Numbered from the stretch's first letter, positions 44,576 through 55,507 are shown. The stretch: DNA of 64,000 nt from Lutibacter citreus (GCF_003260195.1 NZ_QEIH01000002.1:186001-250000), one strand, 5' to 3'. Numbers and translations: made by a program. The notes: a model not told the origin generated them from the sequence alone.

Positions 44576-45160
44576 TTACCAAAATATAGTAGACTTCAAC
44601 ATAGGAATCACAACTCCAATAACAATTGATGAAATTATGAGTACCCAATCACGTTTTGAAAATCGAAATATTGTTTGAAAAATAAAACCTAATATTAAGA
44701 TTATTAAAACAATAATTATTTGAGCTACCTCTACACCCAAAGCAAATTCTAATAATGGGATAAGTTTATATTCTGATTTTCCTATTAAAATTCTAAAGTA
44801 TGTTGAAAACCCTAAACCATGAATTAATCCAAAAAAGAGTGCGAATACTAAATTTGTGTTGGTTTTTAACTCCTTTGTACTATTCCTAACATAAAATATA
44901 TTAAATAACGCGGTAATGAAAATAGTTACTGGAATTAAAAATTCAATCCAACGAGAATCAACTGAAACAACTTTATATACAGCCAAAATTAAAGATAATG
45001 AATGACCTATAGTAAATAATGTGATTAACCAAATAACTTTTTCCCAATTTCTAAAATCATAAACTACAGCAAGTGCAATTAAAAATAATATATGATCATA
45101 GGCGTTCCAATCTAACACATGAAACAAACCCTCTTTTCCAAAAAACATAAGATTATCCAT
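44576..45160 (-). CDS. HupE/UreJ-like membrane protein
   Basis: 194 residues with about six hydrophobic helices and the family segments HILFLIALAVVYDF, LFTIGHSLSLILA and FGLIHGLGFSTYF with conserved His. HupE/UreJ members are metal (nickel or cobalt) transporters or accessory proteins. No hydrogenase or urease genes are nearby, so the substrate is open. Confidence 0.8.
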   Translation of the reverse strand: MDNLMFFGKEGLFHVLDWNAYDHILFLIALAVVYDFRNWEKVIWLITLFTIGHSLSLILAVYKVVSVDSRWIEFLIPVTIFITALFNIFYVRNSTKELKTNTNLVFALFFGLIHGLGFSTYFRILIGKSEYKLIPLLEFALGVEVAQIIIVLIILILGFIFQTIFRFSKRDWVLIISSIVIGVVIPMLKSTIFW

Positions 45161-45209
45161 TATAAAATAAAAAAATTAGCGCTCAAAGATAGTAAAGTTT
45201 ACCCATTGG

Positions 45210-46688
45210 TTATTGAGCAAACCATTTATTTACAATAGAAGGCTCAATAAGTTTAGCCGTTTTATGAACAAAATCATTTTTACTATCACTATACTGGTAA
45301 TCTTTACCCCACACTTTATAATTTTCTGCTACTTGCTTAATAGCCTCACAAACAAATAACACTTCCTTATTAGTAATTGTTGGGTGAATTGACATTCTAA
45401 TCCAACCTGGACGCTCTATCATACATCCTCCTAAAATTTGCTCTTCTATATTATGAGAGTTTTCTTGGCTTACATGCAATAAAAAATGACCGTAAGTACC
45501 TGCGCAAGAGCACCCTCCTCGTGTTTGAACACCAAACTTATCATTCAATAATTTTACAATTAAATTAAAATGTACATCTTCAACATAAAAAGAAAAAATT
45601 CCTAATCTATCTTCGTGCTGCGAAGCAAGTATTTTTAAGTTTGAAATCTGTTTTAACTTTTCAAAAACAATTTTATTTATTTCATGTTCACGTCTCAAAA
45701 TATTTTCAACACCCATTTTTTCTTTTAACTGGATGGCTAAAGCAATTTTTATACTTTGTAAAAAACCTGGTGTTCCGCCATCTTCACGCGTTTCAATATC
45801 ATCTATATAATCATGATTACCCCAAGGGTTTGTATAATTAACGGTACCTCCTCCTGGATTATCAGGAATCATATTTTTGTATAATTTTTTATTAAAAACC
45901 AATACCCCTGAAGTACCCGGACCTCCCAAAAACTTATGAGGTGAAAAGAAAATAGCATCTAAATATGCTTCTTTATCCGTTGGGTGCATATTTATTTGAA
46001 CATACGGTGCTGAACAAGCAAAATCTACAAAACATAAACCACCATACTGATGAATTATTTTTGCAATTTTATGAAAATCTGTTCTTATTCCCGTAACATT
46101 TGAACAAGCTGTTACAGAGGCAATTTTTATAGGTCTATTTTTATATTGTTCTAATAGCTTTATAAAACTATCAAAACAAATTAATCCTGAATCCTGACAA
46201 GGGATAATTTCAACATTAGCAATAGTTTCTAACCAAGAAGTTTGATTAGAATGATGCTCCATATGTGTAATAAAAACTATTGGTTTTAAATCTTCAGGAA
46301 CTTTAGTAAATTCTTTTAAACCTTCTGATACCTTTAACCCTAAAATACGCTGAAACTTATTTACAACTCCCGTCATACCAGTTCCATCGGTTATTAACAC
46401 ATCGTTTTCACTTGCATTTACGTGTTCTTTAATTATGTTTCGGGCTTTATGGTAAGCCATTGTCATTACAGAGCCTGTAATAGAAGTTTCTGTATGAGTA
46501 TTGGCTACAAACGGGCCAAACTCATTCATCATTTTTTCTTCAATTGGTCTGTACAACCTTCCACTTGCTGTCCAATCGGTATAAATAATTTCTTTTTCAC
46601 CATAAGGTGAGTTAAACGTTTGATTTACACCTACAATATTATTTCTAAATTGTTTAAAATACTTTTCTAATGCTATTTGGTCAGCCAT
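45210..46688 (-). CDS. Class V aminotransferase-fold PLP enzyme (cysteine desulfurase-like)
   Basis: 492 residues, longer than SufS. Motifs: TDGTGMTGVV, a His pair in THMEHHSN, the cofactor Asp in CFVDFACSAP, Schiff-base Lys in FFSPHKFLGGPG, and a Cys-rich loop GVQTRGGCSCAGTYG at the site of the desulfurase catalytic Cys. The substrate is not clear; a desulfurase/selenocysteine-lyase-like reaction is possible. Located 8 bp downstream of the dsbD gene, so probably co-transcribed. Confidence 0.85.
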   Translation of the reverse strand: MADQIALEKYFKQFRNNIVGVNQTFNSPYGEKEIIYTDWTASGRLYRPIEEKMMNEFGPFVANTHTETSITGSVMTMAYHKARNIIKEHVNASENDVLITDGTGMTGVVNKFQRILGLKVSEGLKEFTKVPEDLKPIVFITHMEHHSNQTSWLETIANVEIIPCQDSGLICFDSFIKLLEQYKNRPIKIASVTACSNVTGIRTDFHKIAKIIHQYGGLCFVDFACSAPYVQINMHPTDKEAYLDAIFFSPHKFLGGPGTSGVLVFNKKLYKNMIPDNPGGGTVNYTNPWGNHDYIDDIETREDGGTPGFLQSIKIALAIQLKEKMGVENILRREHEINKIVFEKLKQISNLKILASQHEDRLGIFSFYVEDVHFNLIVKLLNDKFGVQTRGGCSCAGTYGHFLLHVSQENSHNIEEQILGGCMIERPGWIRMSIHPTITNKEVLFVCEAIKQVAENYKVWGKDYQYSDSKNDFVHKTAKLIEPSIVNKWFAQ

Positions 46689-46696
46689 AATTTAAA

Positions 46697-48646
46697 TTAC
46701 TTAAAGTTTGAAACCCCTTTTTTCATCCAATTAAAATACTCATCAACATCTGGGGTATATGCAACTGGATCAATTAAATTCTCTTCATTTAAATCCATCA
46801 ACACATAAAAAGGCTGTGCATTTGCTTTGTATTTTATTGTTTGAAATTCGCTCCATTTCTGTCCAATGTATTTTAATTTTTTACCTGGGCGTAATTTAGA
46901 TGCTACTTCTTCTCCTTTTGGCAATCGACGCTTATCATCTACATACAACGAGATTAAAACAACATCATTTTTTAAAATGTTTAAAACTTTATCTTTTACC
47001 CATACATTTTGCTCCATTTTTCGACAATTAACACAAGCATGCCCCGTAAAATCAATCATTACGGGTTTGTTCACCTTTTTAGCGTATGCCAAACCTAAAT
47101 CGTAATCGTTAAAAGCTATAATATTGTGTGGTGCCATTACATGAGCTCCTTCAGGAATATCTCCGTGAGCACTTCCGCCTCCTTGACTATTTCCAACTCC
47201 ATAAGGAGATTCACTATAATGTTGTGCTGGTGGAAATGCGCTAATTAAATTTAAAGGCGCTCCCCATAAACCTGGAATCATATACACCGTAAATGAAAGT
47301 ACTACCAAACCTAAACCTAACCTACCTACTGAAATATATTCTAAAGGTGAATCATGTGGTAATTTAATTTTTCCAAATAAATATAATGCTAAAACACCAA
47401 ATACTGCAATCCAAATTGCTAAAAACACTTCACGTTCTAACCAATGTAATTGTAATACTAAATCGGCATTTGATAAAAATTTAAATGCCAAAGCTAATTC
47501 TAAAAATCCTAAAACCACTTTTACAGTATTTAACCATCCTCCAGATTTAGGTAATGAATTTAACCAACCCGGGAAAGCTGCAAATAATGCAAAAGGTATT
47601 GCTAAAGCTAAAGAAAAACCTAACATACCAACAATAGGACCAACCTGATTACCTCCTGCAGCGGCTTCAACCAATAAGGTTCCAACTATTGGACCTGTAC
47701 AAGAAAATGATACAATTGCCAATGCTAATGCCATAAAGAAAATACCAATCATACCTCCTCTATCTGCTTGCGCATCTACTGTTGTTCCCCATGAACTTGG
47801 TAACGTAATTTCAAACGCACCTAAAAATGAGATGGCAAATATTATTAATAATAAGAAGAAAATAATATTAAACCACACATTTGTTGATAGTGCATTTAAT
47901 GCATCTGCACCAAAAATTACACTAACTAACAATCCTAAAACAACATATATAATAACAATTGAAATACCATAAATAATTGCATTTCTAATCCCAACTGCTT
48001 TGTTCTTGCTTTGTTTTGTAAAAAAGCTTACCGTCATTGGTATCATTGGAAATACACATGGTGTTAAAAGCGCTGCAAAACCCGAGAAAAAGGCAATAAT
48101 AAATATGGTTAATAAACTTTTATTTGAAGATTTATTTTTTATAGGTTTTGTGATTTCCTTTTTATCAATTTTAGATGAAATAGGAGCTACCTTTTCACCT
48201 GAAATAGAAAAATCTAAATCAACAAAAGTGGGTGGTAAACAACTGGCATCATCACAAACCATAAACTCAACTTCACCAACTACTTTAAATGCTGCTTTTG
48301 TTAGGGTTTTTATTCGTTGTTTAAAGACAGCTTTGTTTTCAAAAAACTTAATCTTCATTTGAAAAACTGGGTCATCAACAGTATGTCCTTTTTCTTCGGA
48401 AACGTCCCCTACAAATTCAAATGAATTTGAAGCTTCAAAGGTAAAAGAAGTTGGAATGGGTCCATCTTCAGGAACATTTTGAGAGTATAAGTGCCATCCT
48501 GAATCTATAGTTGCAGTTGCAACCAAATCAAATTCATTTTCTGAAATTTTATTAACTGATGTAGACCATTTTACAGGTTCATGAATTTGAGAGTACCCAG
48601 TTGTAATTAATAATATTAAAGATAGTAGCGTAAATATTTTTTTCAT
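46697..48646 (-). CDS. dsbD: DsbD-type thiol:disulfide interchange protein
   Basis: 649 residues: signal peptide (ends TTGYSQ), periplasmic alpha domain (about 20-150, with CDDASCLPP), eight-helix membrane domain (about 175-470) with the redox Cys pair in TPCVFPMIP and [10 protein letters not shown], and a C-terminal thioredoxin domain (about 530-649) with [10 protein letters not shown]. Moves electrons from the cytoplasm to periplasmic thiol proteins such as the TlpA-like proteins seen elsewhere in the window. Confidence 0.93.
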   Translation of the reverse strand: MKKIFTLLSLILLITTGYSQIHEPVKWSTSVNKISENEFDLVATATIDSGWHLYSQNVPEDGPIPTSFTFEASNSFEFVGDVSEEKGHTVDDPVFQMKIKFFENKAVFKQRIKTLTKAAFKVVGEVEFMVCDDASCLPPTFVDLDFSISGEKVAPISSKIDKKEITKPIKNKSSNKSLLTIFIIAFFSGFAALLTPCVFPMIPMTVSFFTKQSKNKAVGIRNAIIYGISIVIIYVVLGLLVSVIFGADALNALSTNVWFNIIFFLLLIIFAISFLGAFEITLPSSWGTTVDAQADRGGMIGIFFMALALAIVSFSCTGPIVGTLLVEAAAGGNQVGPIVGMLGFSLALAIPFALFAAFPGWLNSLPKSGGWLNTVKVVLGFLELALAFKFLSNADLVLQLHWLEREVFLAIWIAVFGVLALYLFGKIKLPHDSPLEYISVGRLGLGLVVLSFTVYMIPGLWGAPLNLISAFPPAQHYSESPYGVGNSQGGGSAHGDIPEGAHVMAPHNIIAFNDYDLGLAYAKKVNKPVMIDFTGHACVNCRKMEQNVWVKDKVLNILKNDVVLISLYVDDKRRLPKGEEVASKLRPGKKLKYIGQKWSEFQTIKYKANAQPFYVLMDLNEENLIDPVAYTPDVDEYFNWMKKGVSNFK

Positions 48647-48956
48647 AATCTTAGTTAGATTTGATTAAAGAATTTCAAAATTAATCATTATTACAAGCTA
48701 AGACGTTGATTCACCGATTTTCCCTATAAATAAAATGTTAAATTTTTCTTAATGATTTTTTCTTTTAGGAATAATTCAAAAATAATAAGCTTTTCCCTTA
48801 CTTTAAATAGATAAATTCCATAAACTTTTAAGCTAATTCAAAATTTGGTTGATAAAAGCTTTAAATATCTTAGAATTGTATTTACATTTATAAACGACTA
48901 TAGGAATAATAATCAATCCCAAAGACATTTTTGTAGCAAAAAGGGTTTATTTTAAA
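48647..48956. other. 310-bp gap between dsbD and the two-component genes
   Basis: No gene seen. The left part should carry the dsbD promoter region; no clear TAnnTTTG box was found. The right end overlaps the terminator at 48939-48971. Confidence 0.5.
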
Positions 48957-48971
48957 TTAAATAAACCCTTT
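48939..48971 (-). terminator. Intrinsic terminator overlapping the response regulator stop codon
   Basis: Stem AAAAGGGTTTATTT / AAATAAACCCTTTT with a short AT loop. On the minus strand the first arm includes the last codons and TAA of the response regulator gene (48957-48971), and the T run follows. Confidence 0.75.
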
Positions 48972-49634
48972 TTCTTTTGCTTTTAGTATTAATTCTCGAT
49001 CATCATTATCCAAAACTTTAAATAATTCTTTTAGATTTTTTTTCCTTTTTTCAAGTCCAGCCATAGACATTGGAATTATTTTAGGAAGATCTTTCATTTT
49101 TGTTCCAATAGACATTTCGTATAACAATTGTCTATCAATTTTATCTAATTTATAATCTATAGAAGATTGTTTTCTAAACAGTTCCAATACAGATTTACTG
49201 TAGTATGGAGAATCGTTTAAAACATTTTTTATAGAATTAACTAATTCGTCCTTATTAATATCATTTTTAATTAAAAAACCATCTGGGTTTACATTTTTCA
49301 AGATTACTTGAATTCTGTAATTATCATTAAAAGTTGTTGCAACTATTATTTTACATTTAGGTAACAACTCCTTTATTTTTACTCCAAGATCCTCTCCTGA
49401 TAAATATTTTCCATCACTGGATGGCGGCAATGATATATCTAAAAAAATAATATCAAATGATTTATTTTTACTTGCAAAACTTATCTTATCAATAGCCTCA
49501 TCACAATTTACTGCAATAGAAATATTAAAATTTAACTTTTCCTGCTCAGAACTTACAAATTCAAAAGCGCTTTTATATGCATCTGCTATTATTGGATGAT
49601 CATCAATTAATAAAACATTATAATCTCTATTCAT
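48957..49634 (-). CDS. Response regulator with C-terminal helical output domain
   Basis: 225 residues. The receiver domain (about 1-130) is complete, with acidic pair Asp11/Asp12 (LLIDDHP), phosphoacceptor Asp66 (IIFLDISLPP) and Lys in FLIKND. A PPSSDGKYLSG loop after the Asp is longer than usual. The output region (about 150-225, QLLYEMSIGTKMKDLPKIIPMS) resembles a NarL/LuxR helix-turn-helix but matches it weakly. Starts 7 bp after the kinase gene, its cognate partner. Confidence 0.87.
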   Translation of the reverse strand: MNRDYNVLLIDDHPIIADAYKSAFEFVSSEQEKLNFNISIAVNCDEAIDKISFASKNKSFDIIFLDISLPPSSDGKYLSGEDLGVKIKELLPKCKIIVATTFNDNYRIQVILKNVNPDGFLIKNDINKDELVNSIKNVLNDSPYYSKSVLELFRKQSSIDYKLDKIDRQLLYEMSIGTKMKDLPKIIPMSMAGLEKRKKNLKELFKVLDNDDRELILKAKEKGFI

Positions 49635-49641
49635 AATAATA

Positions 49642-51660
49642 CTATAATATAGGGCAGTTAATATAAATGGTAGTTCCTTCGTTTATAGATGTAATTACTT
49701 TGAAAGAACCATCTAATTTACTAGCCCTTGATTTCATATTTTTTAGGCCAATTCCTTTTCTTGTTTCAGTTTCATCAAAACCTTTACCGTTATCTTTTAT
49801 TACCAACTCAATATTTTTATCTATTAAATTAATTGCAACTTTTATTTTTGATGCTTCCGCGTACTTAATTACATTTTGCAAAGCTTCTTGGATAATTCTA
49901 TAGAAATTAATTTTTATACTATCACTAATTAATTCCCAATGTATCTCTTCATCATTATCAAACTCCCACTCCAATCCTTCTAAATTACTCTTTTTTTCAA
50001 TTAAATCTTCTATAATATTAAAGAAATCTTCTTTTGAGGATAGTATATCATTCTTTAACTCGTGTGAAATAGACCGTATTTCTTTTTCAATATTTTGAAG
50101 CTCGTCTATATATGTATCTAATTTAGTAATAGTCTCTTCGTCTCCTTTAACACTTAAAAAACCAAGCCCTAATCTTGTACCAAATATTTTACCTAAAACC
50201 CCATCATGCAAATCTTCAGAAATTCTATGCCGCTCTCTTAGCCTACCCTCTTCTAATTTTGTTTGTTGTTTTAACATTAAAGAGTAAATTTCTTCATTTG
50301 CCTTTTGTTGTTCTTTTTCAAATAACAATTCCTTATTTTTAATCCTTTGAACCCTTACTACGTAAGCAAATGAAAGAAACAAAATTGTTAAAAAACCTCC
50401 AAGAGATATAAATAATTTTTGCTGAGATAGCTTTTCTGTTTCTTGTATATATTCATCTGTTTCAAAACGAATTCTTGTAAATTTATTTCTTATTTTTCTT
50501 TCTTGTACTTGTAAACTATCATTTATTTTAACATAGTCTGTTAAATAAATTCCAGCATTTTTTTTATCAACATTTGCAAGCAGTAATAAGGTCTCTAACT
50601 TATCTCTATTATTTCCTACTTCTCCTGCCAAATTAAAAGCATCATTCGCTAATGATATCGCTTTTATTGTATCTTTTTTTAAAGCATAAAATTCTGATAA
50701 ATGTCTTTTACTTACAACTACTCCCGATAAATAATTAAGGCTATCTCTAATTTTTAGGGCATTATATAAGTCGTCTTTAATATTTTCTGCATCTCCTCTT
50801 AAAAATTTTGTATAAGCAATATTATCAATAAGTGAAGCATAAAACTTAGGATCTTGATTTTTTAAATTTCTATATTCCATAGATTTATTGAAATTCTCCA
50901 GAGCTTTTCCATAATTTTTCAACTTTTGATAAACTAAGCCTAAATTACTTAAATTAACTTCTTTAGAATTTCCTACGTATTCAACTTTCTCTAAAAATTC
51001 TAATGCCTTATTATGATAATAAACAGCTTTGTCAAATTCTTCTAAATTGTAATAAATTATTCCTAAAAGATTATAGCATTGGTATAAATCCTTAAATTTA
51101 TTTTCCTTCTCAAATGCTGGAATAGCCTCAAATAATGCAACTTCGCTTCCAGTATAATCTTTCATCCCAGACAGAATAAACCCCATATTAAACAACATTT
51201 TTGCCGAATAAAATTTATATTTTGGGTTATCTTTTGCTTTTTTAAAAGCACTATATGCTTTACTATAGTGAAAATATGCACTATCAACTACTTTTATATC
51301 TGTGTAATAATTTCCGTAATTCCAATATATGTAACCCATTTTAAAATAATCGGTTAATTTTAATGCTAAATCCAGAGATTCCCTATTAACCTTTATAAAT
51401 AAACTATCAATATTTTGAGATTCAGCCTGAAACGCTATTTCTTCAAAATAAATTAGTTTTATAGAATCTTGATTTATTTCTGAAGTTAAATTATGCGCAT
51501 TTTCTAACGCATTAGCTCTTTGGGTTAAACTAGTTTCATAAAGTTTAGATTGTTCAATCCAGTATTTAATACTATCATATTTAATTAATTCATTACTTTT
51601 AGAAGAATTAATTGAATTACTGCAACAAGAAAATATTGGTATTACAATTATGAATACCAA
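49642..51660 (-). CDS. TPR-sensor histidine kinase (HisKA_3 type), probable lipoprotein, non-ATG start
   Basis: 672 residues from TTG at 51660. The start is uncertain, since no in-frame ATG occurs back to the stop near 51700. The N-terminus is hydrophobic and ends FSCC, like a lipobox. Then follow about six TPR units (about 90-360), a membrane helix (about 403-423), a coiled-coil, the HisKA_3 dimerisation helix with RHRISEDLHDGVLG (phospho-His), and a HATPase domain (about 570-672; INFYRIIQEALQNVIKYAEA, DNGKGFDE). The plan is common in Bacteroidota. Partner: the next response regulator. Confidence 0.88.
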   Translation of the reverse strand: MVFIIVIPIFSCCSNSINSSKSNELIKYDSIKYWIEQSKLYETSLTQRANALENAHNLTSEINQDSIKLIYFEEIAFQAESQNIDSLFIKVNRESLDLALKLTDYFKMGYIYWNYGNYYTDIKVVDSAYFHYSKAYSAFKKAKDNPKYKFYSAKMLFNMGFILSGMKDYTGSEVALFEAIPAFEKENKFKDLYQCYNLLGIIYYNLEEFDKAVYYHNKALEFLEKVEYVGNSKEVNLSNLGLVYQKLKNYGKALENFNKSMEYRNLKNQDPKFYASLIDNIAYTKFLRGDAENIKDDLYNALKIRDSLNYLSGVVVSKRHLSEFYALKKDTIKAISLANDAFNLAGEVGNNRDKLETLLLLANVDKKNAGIYLTDYVKINDSLQVQERKIRNKFTRIRFETDEYIQETEKLSQQKLFISLGGFLTILFLSFAYVVRVQRIKNKELLFEKEQQKANEEIYSLMLKQQTKLEEGRLRERHRISEDLHDGVLGKIFGTRLGLGFLSVKGDEETITKLDTYIDELQNIEKEIRSISHELKNDILSSKEDFFNIIEDLIEKKSNLEGLEWEFDNDEEIHWELISDSIKINFYRIIQEALQNVIKYAEASKIKVAINLIDKNIELVIKDNGKGFDETETRKGIGLKNMKSRASKLDGSFKVITSINEGTTIYINCPIL

Positions 51661-52151
51661 AACTTTAATTAATAATATGTGAATCTTTGTTTGAATTTAA
51701 ACAGTATTAAATTTATTAAACAAAACTACTAAAAATGAACACTAAAAATAGAATAACTCATTATAATTTAATTCATCTTTCTTATAATGGTATACAATCT
51801 TATTTAAATACCTATTAAAAAATAAAAATGTAAAACCTGTATTAGTTTGTGAGTTATGTTTTCTGATAAAATGCTAAATTAAAAAAAATATAACATTCTA
51901 AATAACAATCTTTTAAATTAAAAACACTACCATGGTATAAAACAAAAAAATTGTGAAATAAGTTATATCTCACAATATAAGAAAAGACTTCATTTAACTT
52001 TTTTTGAATTCCAAAGTGAAAATACTTAACTTTAAACCTACAAAAAACTAATTAATATAAATTTTCAAGCTGTTGTTAGGAAGACTCAAATTAATAACCT
52101 TATGTTTATAATTAGATCTTTTATTTAAACAATTTTAACCATCAATTTTTA
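51661..52151. other. 491-bp gap between the histidine kinase and Na/Pi cotransporter genes
   Basis: No gene seen. A minus-strand -7 box TAGTTTTG (51728-51721) is the likely kinase promoter, with transcription start near 51714. No convincing -7 box was seen for the cotransporter; ACTTAACTTTAAACC near 52024-52038 is a weak Pho-box-like run only. Confidence 0.5.
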
Positions 52152-53948
52152 ATGATTAGAAAAATCTTCTTTTCCATTTTTTTAGCTGCTTTAGCACTAA
52201 TATTATTCTTCAATCCAAATTTTAAAACAATTGCTGCTGGGGTTGCTATTTTACTTTTTGGAATGATTTTATTAGAGGAAGGTTTTAAAGTTTTTACAAG
52301 AGGCCCACTTCAAAATATATTAAAAAAAGCAACTAACAAATTATATAAAAGTATTACCGCTGGAGCCGTTGTAACAGCCCTTATTCAATCTAGCTCATTA
52401 GTATCTGTAATTACAATTTCGTTTATAAGTGCAGGCTTAATAAGTCTTGGTGGAGGTATTGGGTTAATCTTTGGAGCAAATATTGGAAGTACTGCAACTG
52501 CATGGTTAGTAGCTGGTTTTGGTTTAAAAATTAAAATATCTGCCTTGGCAATGCCAATGATAATTTTTGGTTTAATTTTTTCATTTCAAAAAAACAGCAC
52601 CTTAAAAGGAATAGGTGATGTACTTGCTGGTTTAGGCTTTTTCTTTCTTGGTATTTTCTTTATGAAAGAAGGATTTGATGTTTATAGCAAACATATAGAT
52701 TTAACCCAATATGCTGTTTCAGGTTACTCAGGCGTATTATTATATACAGCTATTGGTATAATTATTACAATTATTTTACAATCTAGTGCAGCATCTTTAG
52801 TATTGGTGCTAACAGCTTTAGCCGCAGCGCAAATTGAGTATGAAAATGCGTTAGCAATGGCAATTGGGGCAAATGTAGGCACAACTATTACTGCTATCTT
52901 AGGCTCATTAAAATCTAACATAGCAGGAAAAAGACTGGCCGGGGCACATTTAATATTTAATATTTTAACGGCAATTATAGCATTAATTTTTATTTTCCCA
53001 TTGGCCAACTTAGTAAACTATTTAGCTAATTTAGTTGGTATTGCAACAAACGATTACACATTGAAACTAGCAATGTTTCACACAATTTTTAATATTATTG
53101 GAGTACTTATTATGATTCCTTTTATTAAAAAACTGGAAGTTTTCTTATTGAAATTCTTTAAAGAAAGAAATGGAAAAGATATTCATGAACCTAAATATTT
53201 AAACGAGGCCATTTTAAAATTCCCAGGAACTGCAATTTCATCTTTAATAAACGAATCTAAATATTTATATAAAAATGCAGTTTTTGAAATTGTTGCTCAC
53301 GGACTTAATATTCACAGAGATGATATTATTTCTGATAAAAAAATTAAAAAAATAATTAAGTCATCCACAAAAAACATGGATGTAAATGTTGAAGAACTTT
53401 ACTATAGTAAAGTGAAAACAATTTATGGTGAAATTATTAAATACGCAACAACGGCCCAAAATGATCTAAAATTAACTAAGGAACAAAATAATGCCATTAC
53501 TGATATAAAAATAGCTAATCGAAAAATGGTAGAAGTAATTAAAGATGTTAGAGAATTGAATAAAAACTTAACACTTTCTTTAAATTTAGACAATAAGGAT
53601 CTGTTAGATGAATACAACAATTTTAGAAAAAAAATAACAAAAGTATTAAGGGTTATTTATTTGTTTAGAACTGAAGAAAATTCTAAAAAATATGCTGAAA
53701 AACTAAGTCAATTAAAAAAAGAAGCAAAAGAAAGCATTAGATTAAGTAACAAATCTATAGATAAACTAATTCGAGAAAATTTAATTTCTGTAAAAATGGC
53801 TTCTTCACTATTTAATGATAACACCAATGTAAAAGACATAAATAAGAAGTTGATTGAAGTAGCTGAATTACTGTATGGCAATAAAGATTCTCTTTTTGAA
53901 AATGGTAAAAAGAACAAAAAGTTGAAAAAGAAAGAAAAATTAACTTAA
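52152..53948 (+). CDS. Na/Pi cotransporter family protein (NptA/PNaS type)
   Basis: 598 residues. Eight or more helices in the first 340 residues with the repeated signature QSSSLVSVITISFISAG and QSSAASLVLVLTAL, plus GANIGSTATAW and GANVGTTITAI. The C-terminal about 230 residues form a PhoU-like helical domain. Imports phosphate with sodium. Convergent with a phosphate-type porin, which fits a shared job in phosphate uptake. Confidence 0.92.
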   Translation: MIRKIFFSIFLAALALILFFNPNFKTIAAGVAILLFGMILLEEGFKVFTRGPLQNILKKATNKLYKSITAGAVVTALIQSSSLVSVITISFISAGLISLGGGIGLIFGANIGSTATAWLVAGFGLKIKISALAMPMIIFGLIFSFQKNSTLKGIGDVLAGLGFFFLGIFFMKEGFDVYSKHIDLTQYAVSGYSGVLLYTAIGIIITIILQSSAASLVLVLTALAAAQIEYENALAMAIGANVGTTITAILGSLKSNIAGKRLAGAHLIFNILTAIIALIFIFPLANLVNYLANLVGIATNDYTLKLAMFHTIFNIIGVLIMIPFIKKLEVFLLKFFKERNGKDIHEPKYLNEAILKFPGTAISSLINESKYLYKNAVFEIVAHGLNIHRDDIISDKKIKKIIKSSTKNMDVNVEELYYSKVKTIYGEIIKYATTAQNDLKLTKEQNNAITDIKIANRKMVEVIKDVRELNKNLTLSLNLDNKDLLDEYNNFRKKITKVLRVIYLFRTEENSKKYAEKLSQLKKEAKESIRLSNKSIDKLIRENLISVKMASSLFNDNTNVKDINKKLIEVAELLYGNKDSLFENGKKNKKLKKKEKLT

Positions 53949-54000
53949 AAATCCTTCATCATTAGAAACTATTTTTAAGTTTTTATTAGACGATTTATAT

Positions 54001-54037
54001 AAAAAAACAAGCCCCTTTAAAAGGGGCTTGTTTTTTT
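54001..54037. terminator. Bidirectional terminator
   Basis: Stem ACAAGCCCCTT / AAGGGGCTTGT with a 3-nt loop, A and T runs of seven on either side; shared by the cotransporter and porin genes. Confidence 0.92.
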
Positions 54038-54053
54038 ATATATATACCTTTTA

Positions 54054-55247
54054 TTAAAAATGAAGCTCCACTTGTAACCTATACATTAGTTCATTATTAC
54101 CACCTTTAACTTCTAGATGGCTAATATCTGTTTGAACTTTTAAATTATGACCAACAATATATTTTGACAGCCCTAAAGTATATTGATTTTCAGGATTTTT
54201 ACCAGTAATATTTTTATCTAACTTAATGTTAGTATAACGCCCAGAAACTTCCCAATTATTATTCAATAAAAACCCACTTTGTAAATTTAAACCTTTTCCT
54301 ACCTGCACTTCATCTCCTGTTAAAGAACCGTCAGAATTTTTTGCAAAAGGATCATCTGCATCTCTATCTGAATATTCAGCCATAAATGAAAACCCATTGT
54401 ATTTAAACATTGCATCTATAAACAAAGTGTTTATGTTAGTCTCAAAAAACCCTGTATCAGTTGTCATATAAGAACCTTGATTACTTCTAGTTTTAACTGC
54501 ATTATTATTATGATCATAACTTACACCTATTGCTAATTTAGGTGTTTGCTCTCTATTTAAATCAGCTCCTTTATAATCTCCTTTCCCTTCAAATTCCCCA
54601 AAAGGCAACAATTCTAATCTTCCAGTATACATATGGCCCCCCAAATTTCCTGTTGTTATATTTCTACCCTCACCTTGTGCTAATGAGAATATTTCTTTCA
54701 TAACAATTTTTTTAGAAAGCTTTAATTTATGTCTTAACTGAAACCCAAAATCACGATCTATAGTAAATCTACTATTTAGTAAAGAACGATCTACTTGTTG
54801 CAAGTTAGCTGATGAAATAACACGTTCCCTGTTTCCTGGCAATTTACCTTGACCAAACCATAATTCAAAATTCTCATAAAAATTCCATTTTAACTGAGCA
54901 TCTAAAATATATCTTGGTGCATTACTTGTAAATTCTGAAGCTCCCGAAAGATCTCTATTTGATAATCCCAGCTCAATTTTATACTTTAATTTAGGGCTAT
55001 AAGCATAACCATCAAATTTTAAACGAGCTCTTCTTGCTAAAAAACTAGCCTCACTTTGCCCTCCTTCTTCCCAAGTTGAAGTTCCTAAAAGTTGAACTCT
55101 TAACCCAACTTTCATTGTCCAAGTGCTATCTTGACCAACTATATTTAAAAGACCTTTCCCAAATTTTGTTGGTTTAATCACCTCTTGAGAATAAGATAAT
55201 GTAGCCGCAAAAAGGCATAATAACGCCAAGATAATTTTAACTTTCAT
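54054..55247 (-). CDS. Phosphate-selective porin O/P family protein
   Basis: 397 residues, signal peptide (1-20, ends SYSQ). Beta-barrel with the OprO/P pattern SFLARRARLKFDGYAYSPKL, an FELWFGQGKLPGNRERV segment, FTIDRDFGFQLRH and a C-terminal Phe (LQVELHF). Outer-membrane channel likely for phosphate or polyphosphate. Convergent with the Na/Pi cotransporter gene through one terminator. Confidence 0.9.
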   Translation of the reverse strand: MKVKIILALLCLFAATLSYSQEVIKPTKFGKGLLNIVGQDSTWTMKVGLRVQLLGTSTWEEGGQSEASFLARRARLKFDGYAYSPKLKYKIELGLSNRDLSGASEFTSNAPRYILDAQLKWNFYENFELWFGQGKLPGNRERVISSANLQQVDRSLLNSRFTIDRDFGFQLRHKLKLSKKIVMKEIFSLAQGEGRNITTGNLGGHMYTGRLELLPFGEFEGKGDYKGADLNREQTPKLAIGVSYDHNNNAVKTRSNQGSYMTTDTGFFETNINTLFIDAMFKYNGFSFMAEYSDRDADDPFAKNSDGSLTGDEVQVGKGLNLQSGFLLNNNWEVSGRYTNIKLDKNITGKNPENQYTLGLSKYIVGHNLKVQTDISHLEVKGGNNELMYRLQVELHF

Positions 55248-55479
55248 AATGTATAATTTTCATTTTTGTCGTTGCAAAGAACCAACTTCTATGTTAAGTA
55301 ATTGTTTCCTAATGGTTATCATATATTAAAGTTAACATTTTTTTGATATTTTGTTTTATATTATTTAATCATTTTACATCGCTCAAAAATTAATAAGAGC
55401 TTTTAAACTAAAAAAATAGCAACTTAACCCTACAATAAAGACTTTAAGATTATTTTAACAAAAAATTATTCTAAAAATG

Positions 55480-55487
55480 TATCTTTG
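55480..55487 (+). promoter_or_regulatory. Candidate -7 box (TATCTTTG) for the 99-residue protein
   Basis: TATCTTTG fits TAnnTTTG and lies 20 bp before the ATG at 55508. Confidence 0.5.
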
Positions 55488-55507
55488 TATTTCTCTTAAA
55501 CTTAAAT

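Noticed and set aside
44576-45160. HupE-like protein as part of a hydrogenase or urease cluster
   Set aside because: No hydrogenase or urease subunits or maturation genes in the window.
51740-51830. Short plus-strand frame in the gap before the Na/Pi gene
   Set aside because: Only about 27 codons, no signal peptide, no terminator, and it lies over the kinase promoter region.
55261-55345. Pho-box-like TTAACA runs before the porin gene
   Set aside because: Only single units without the 11-bp repeat, in very AT-rich sequence.
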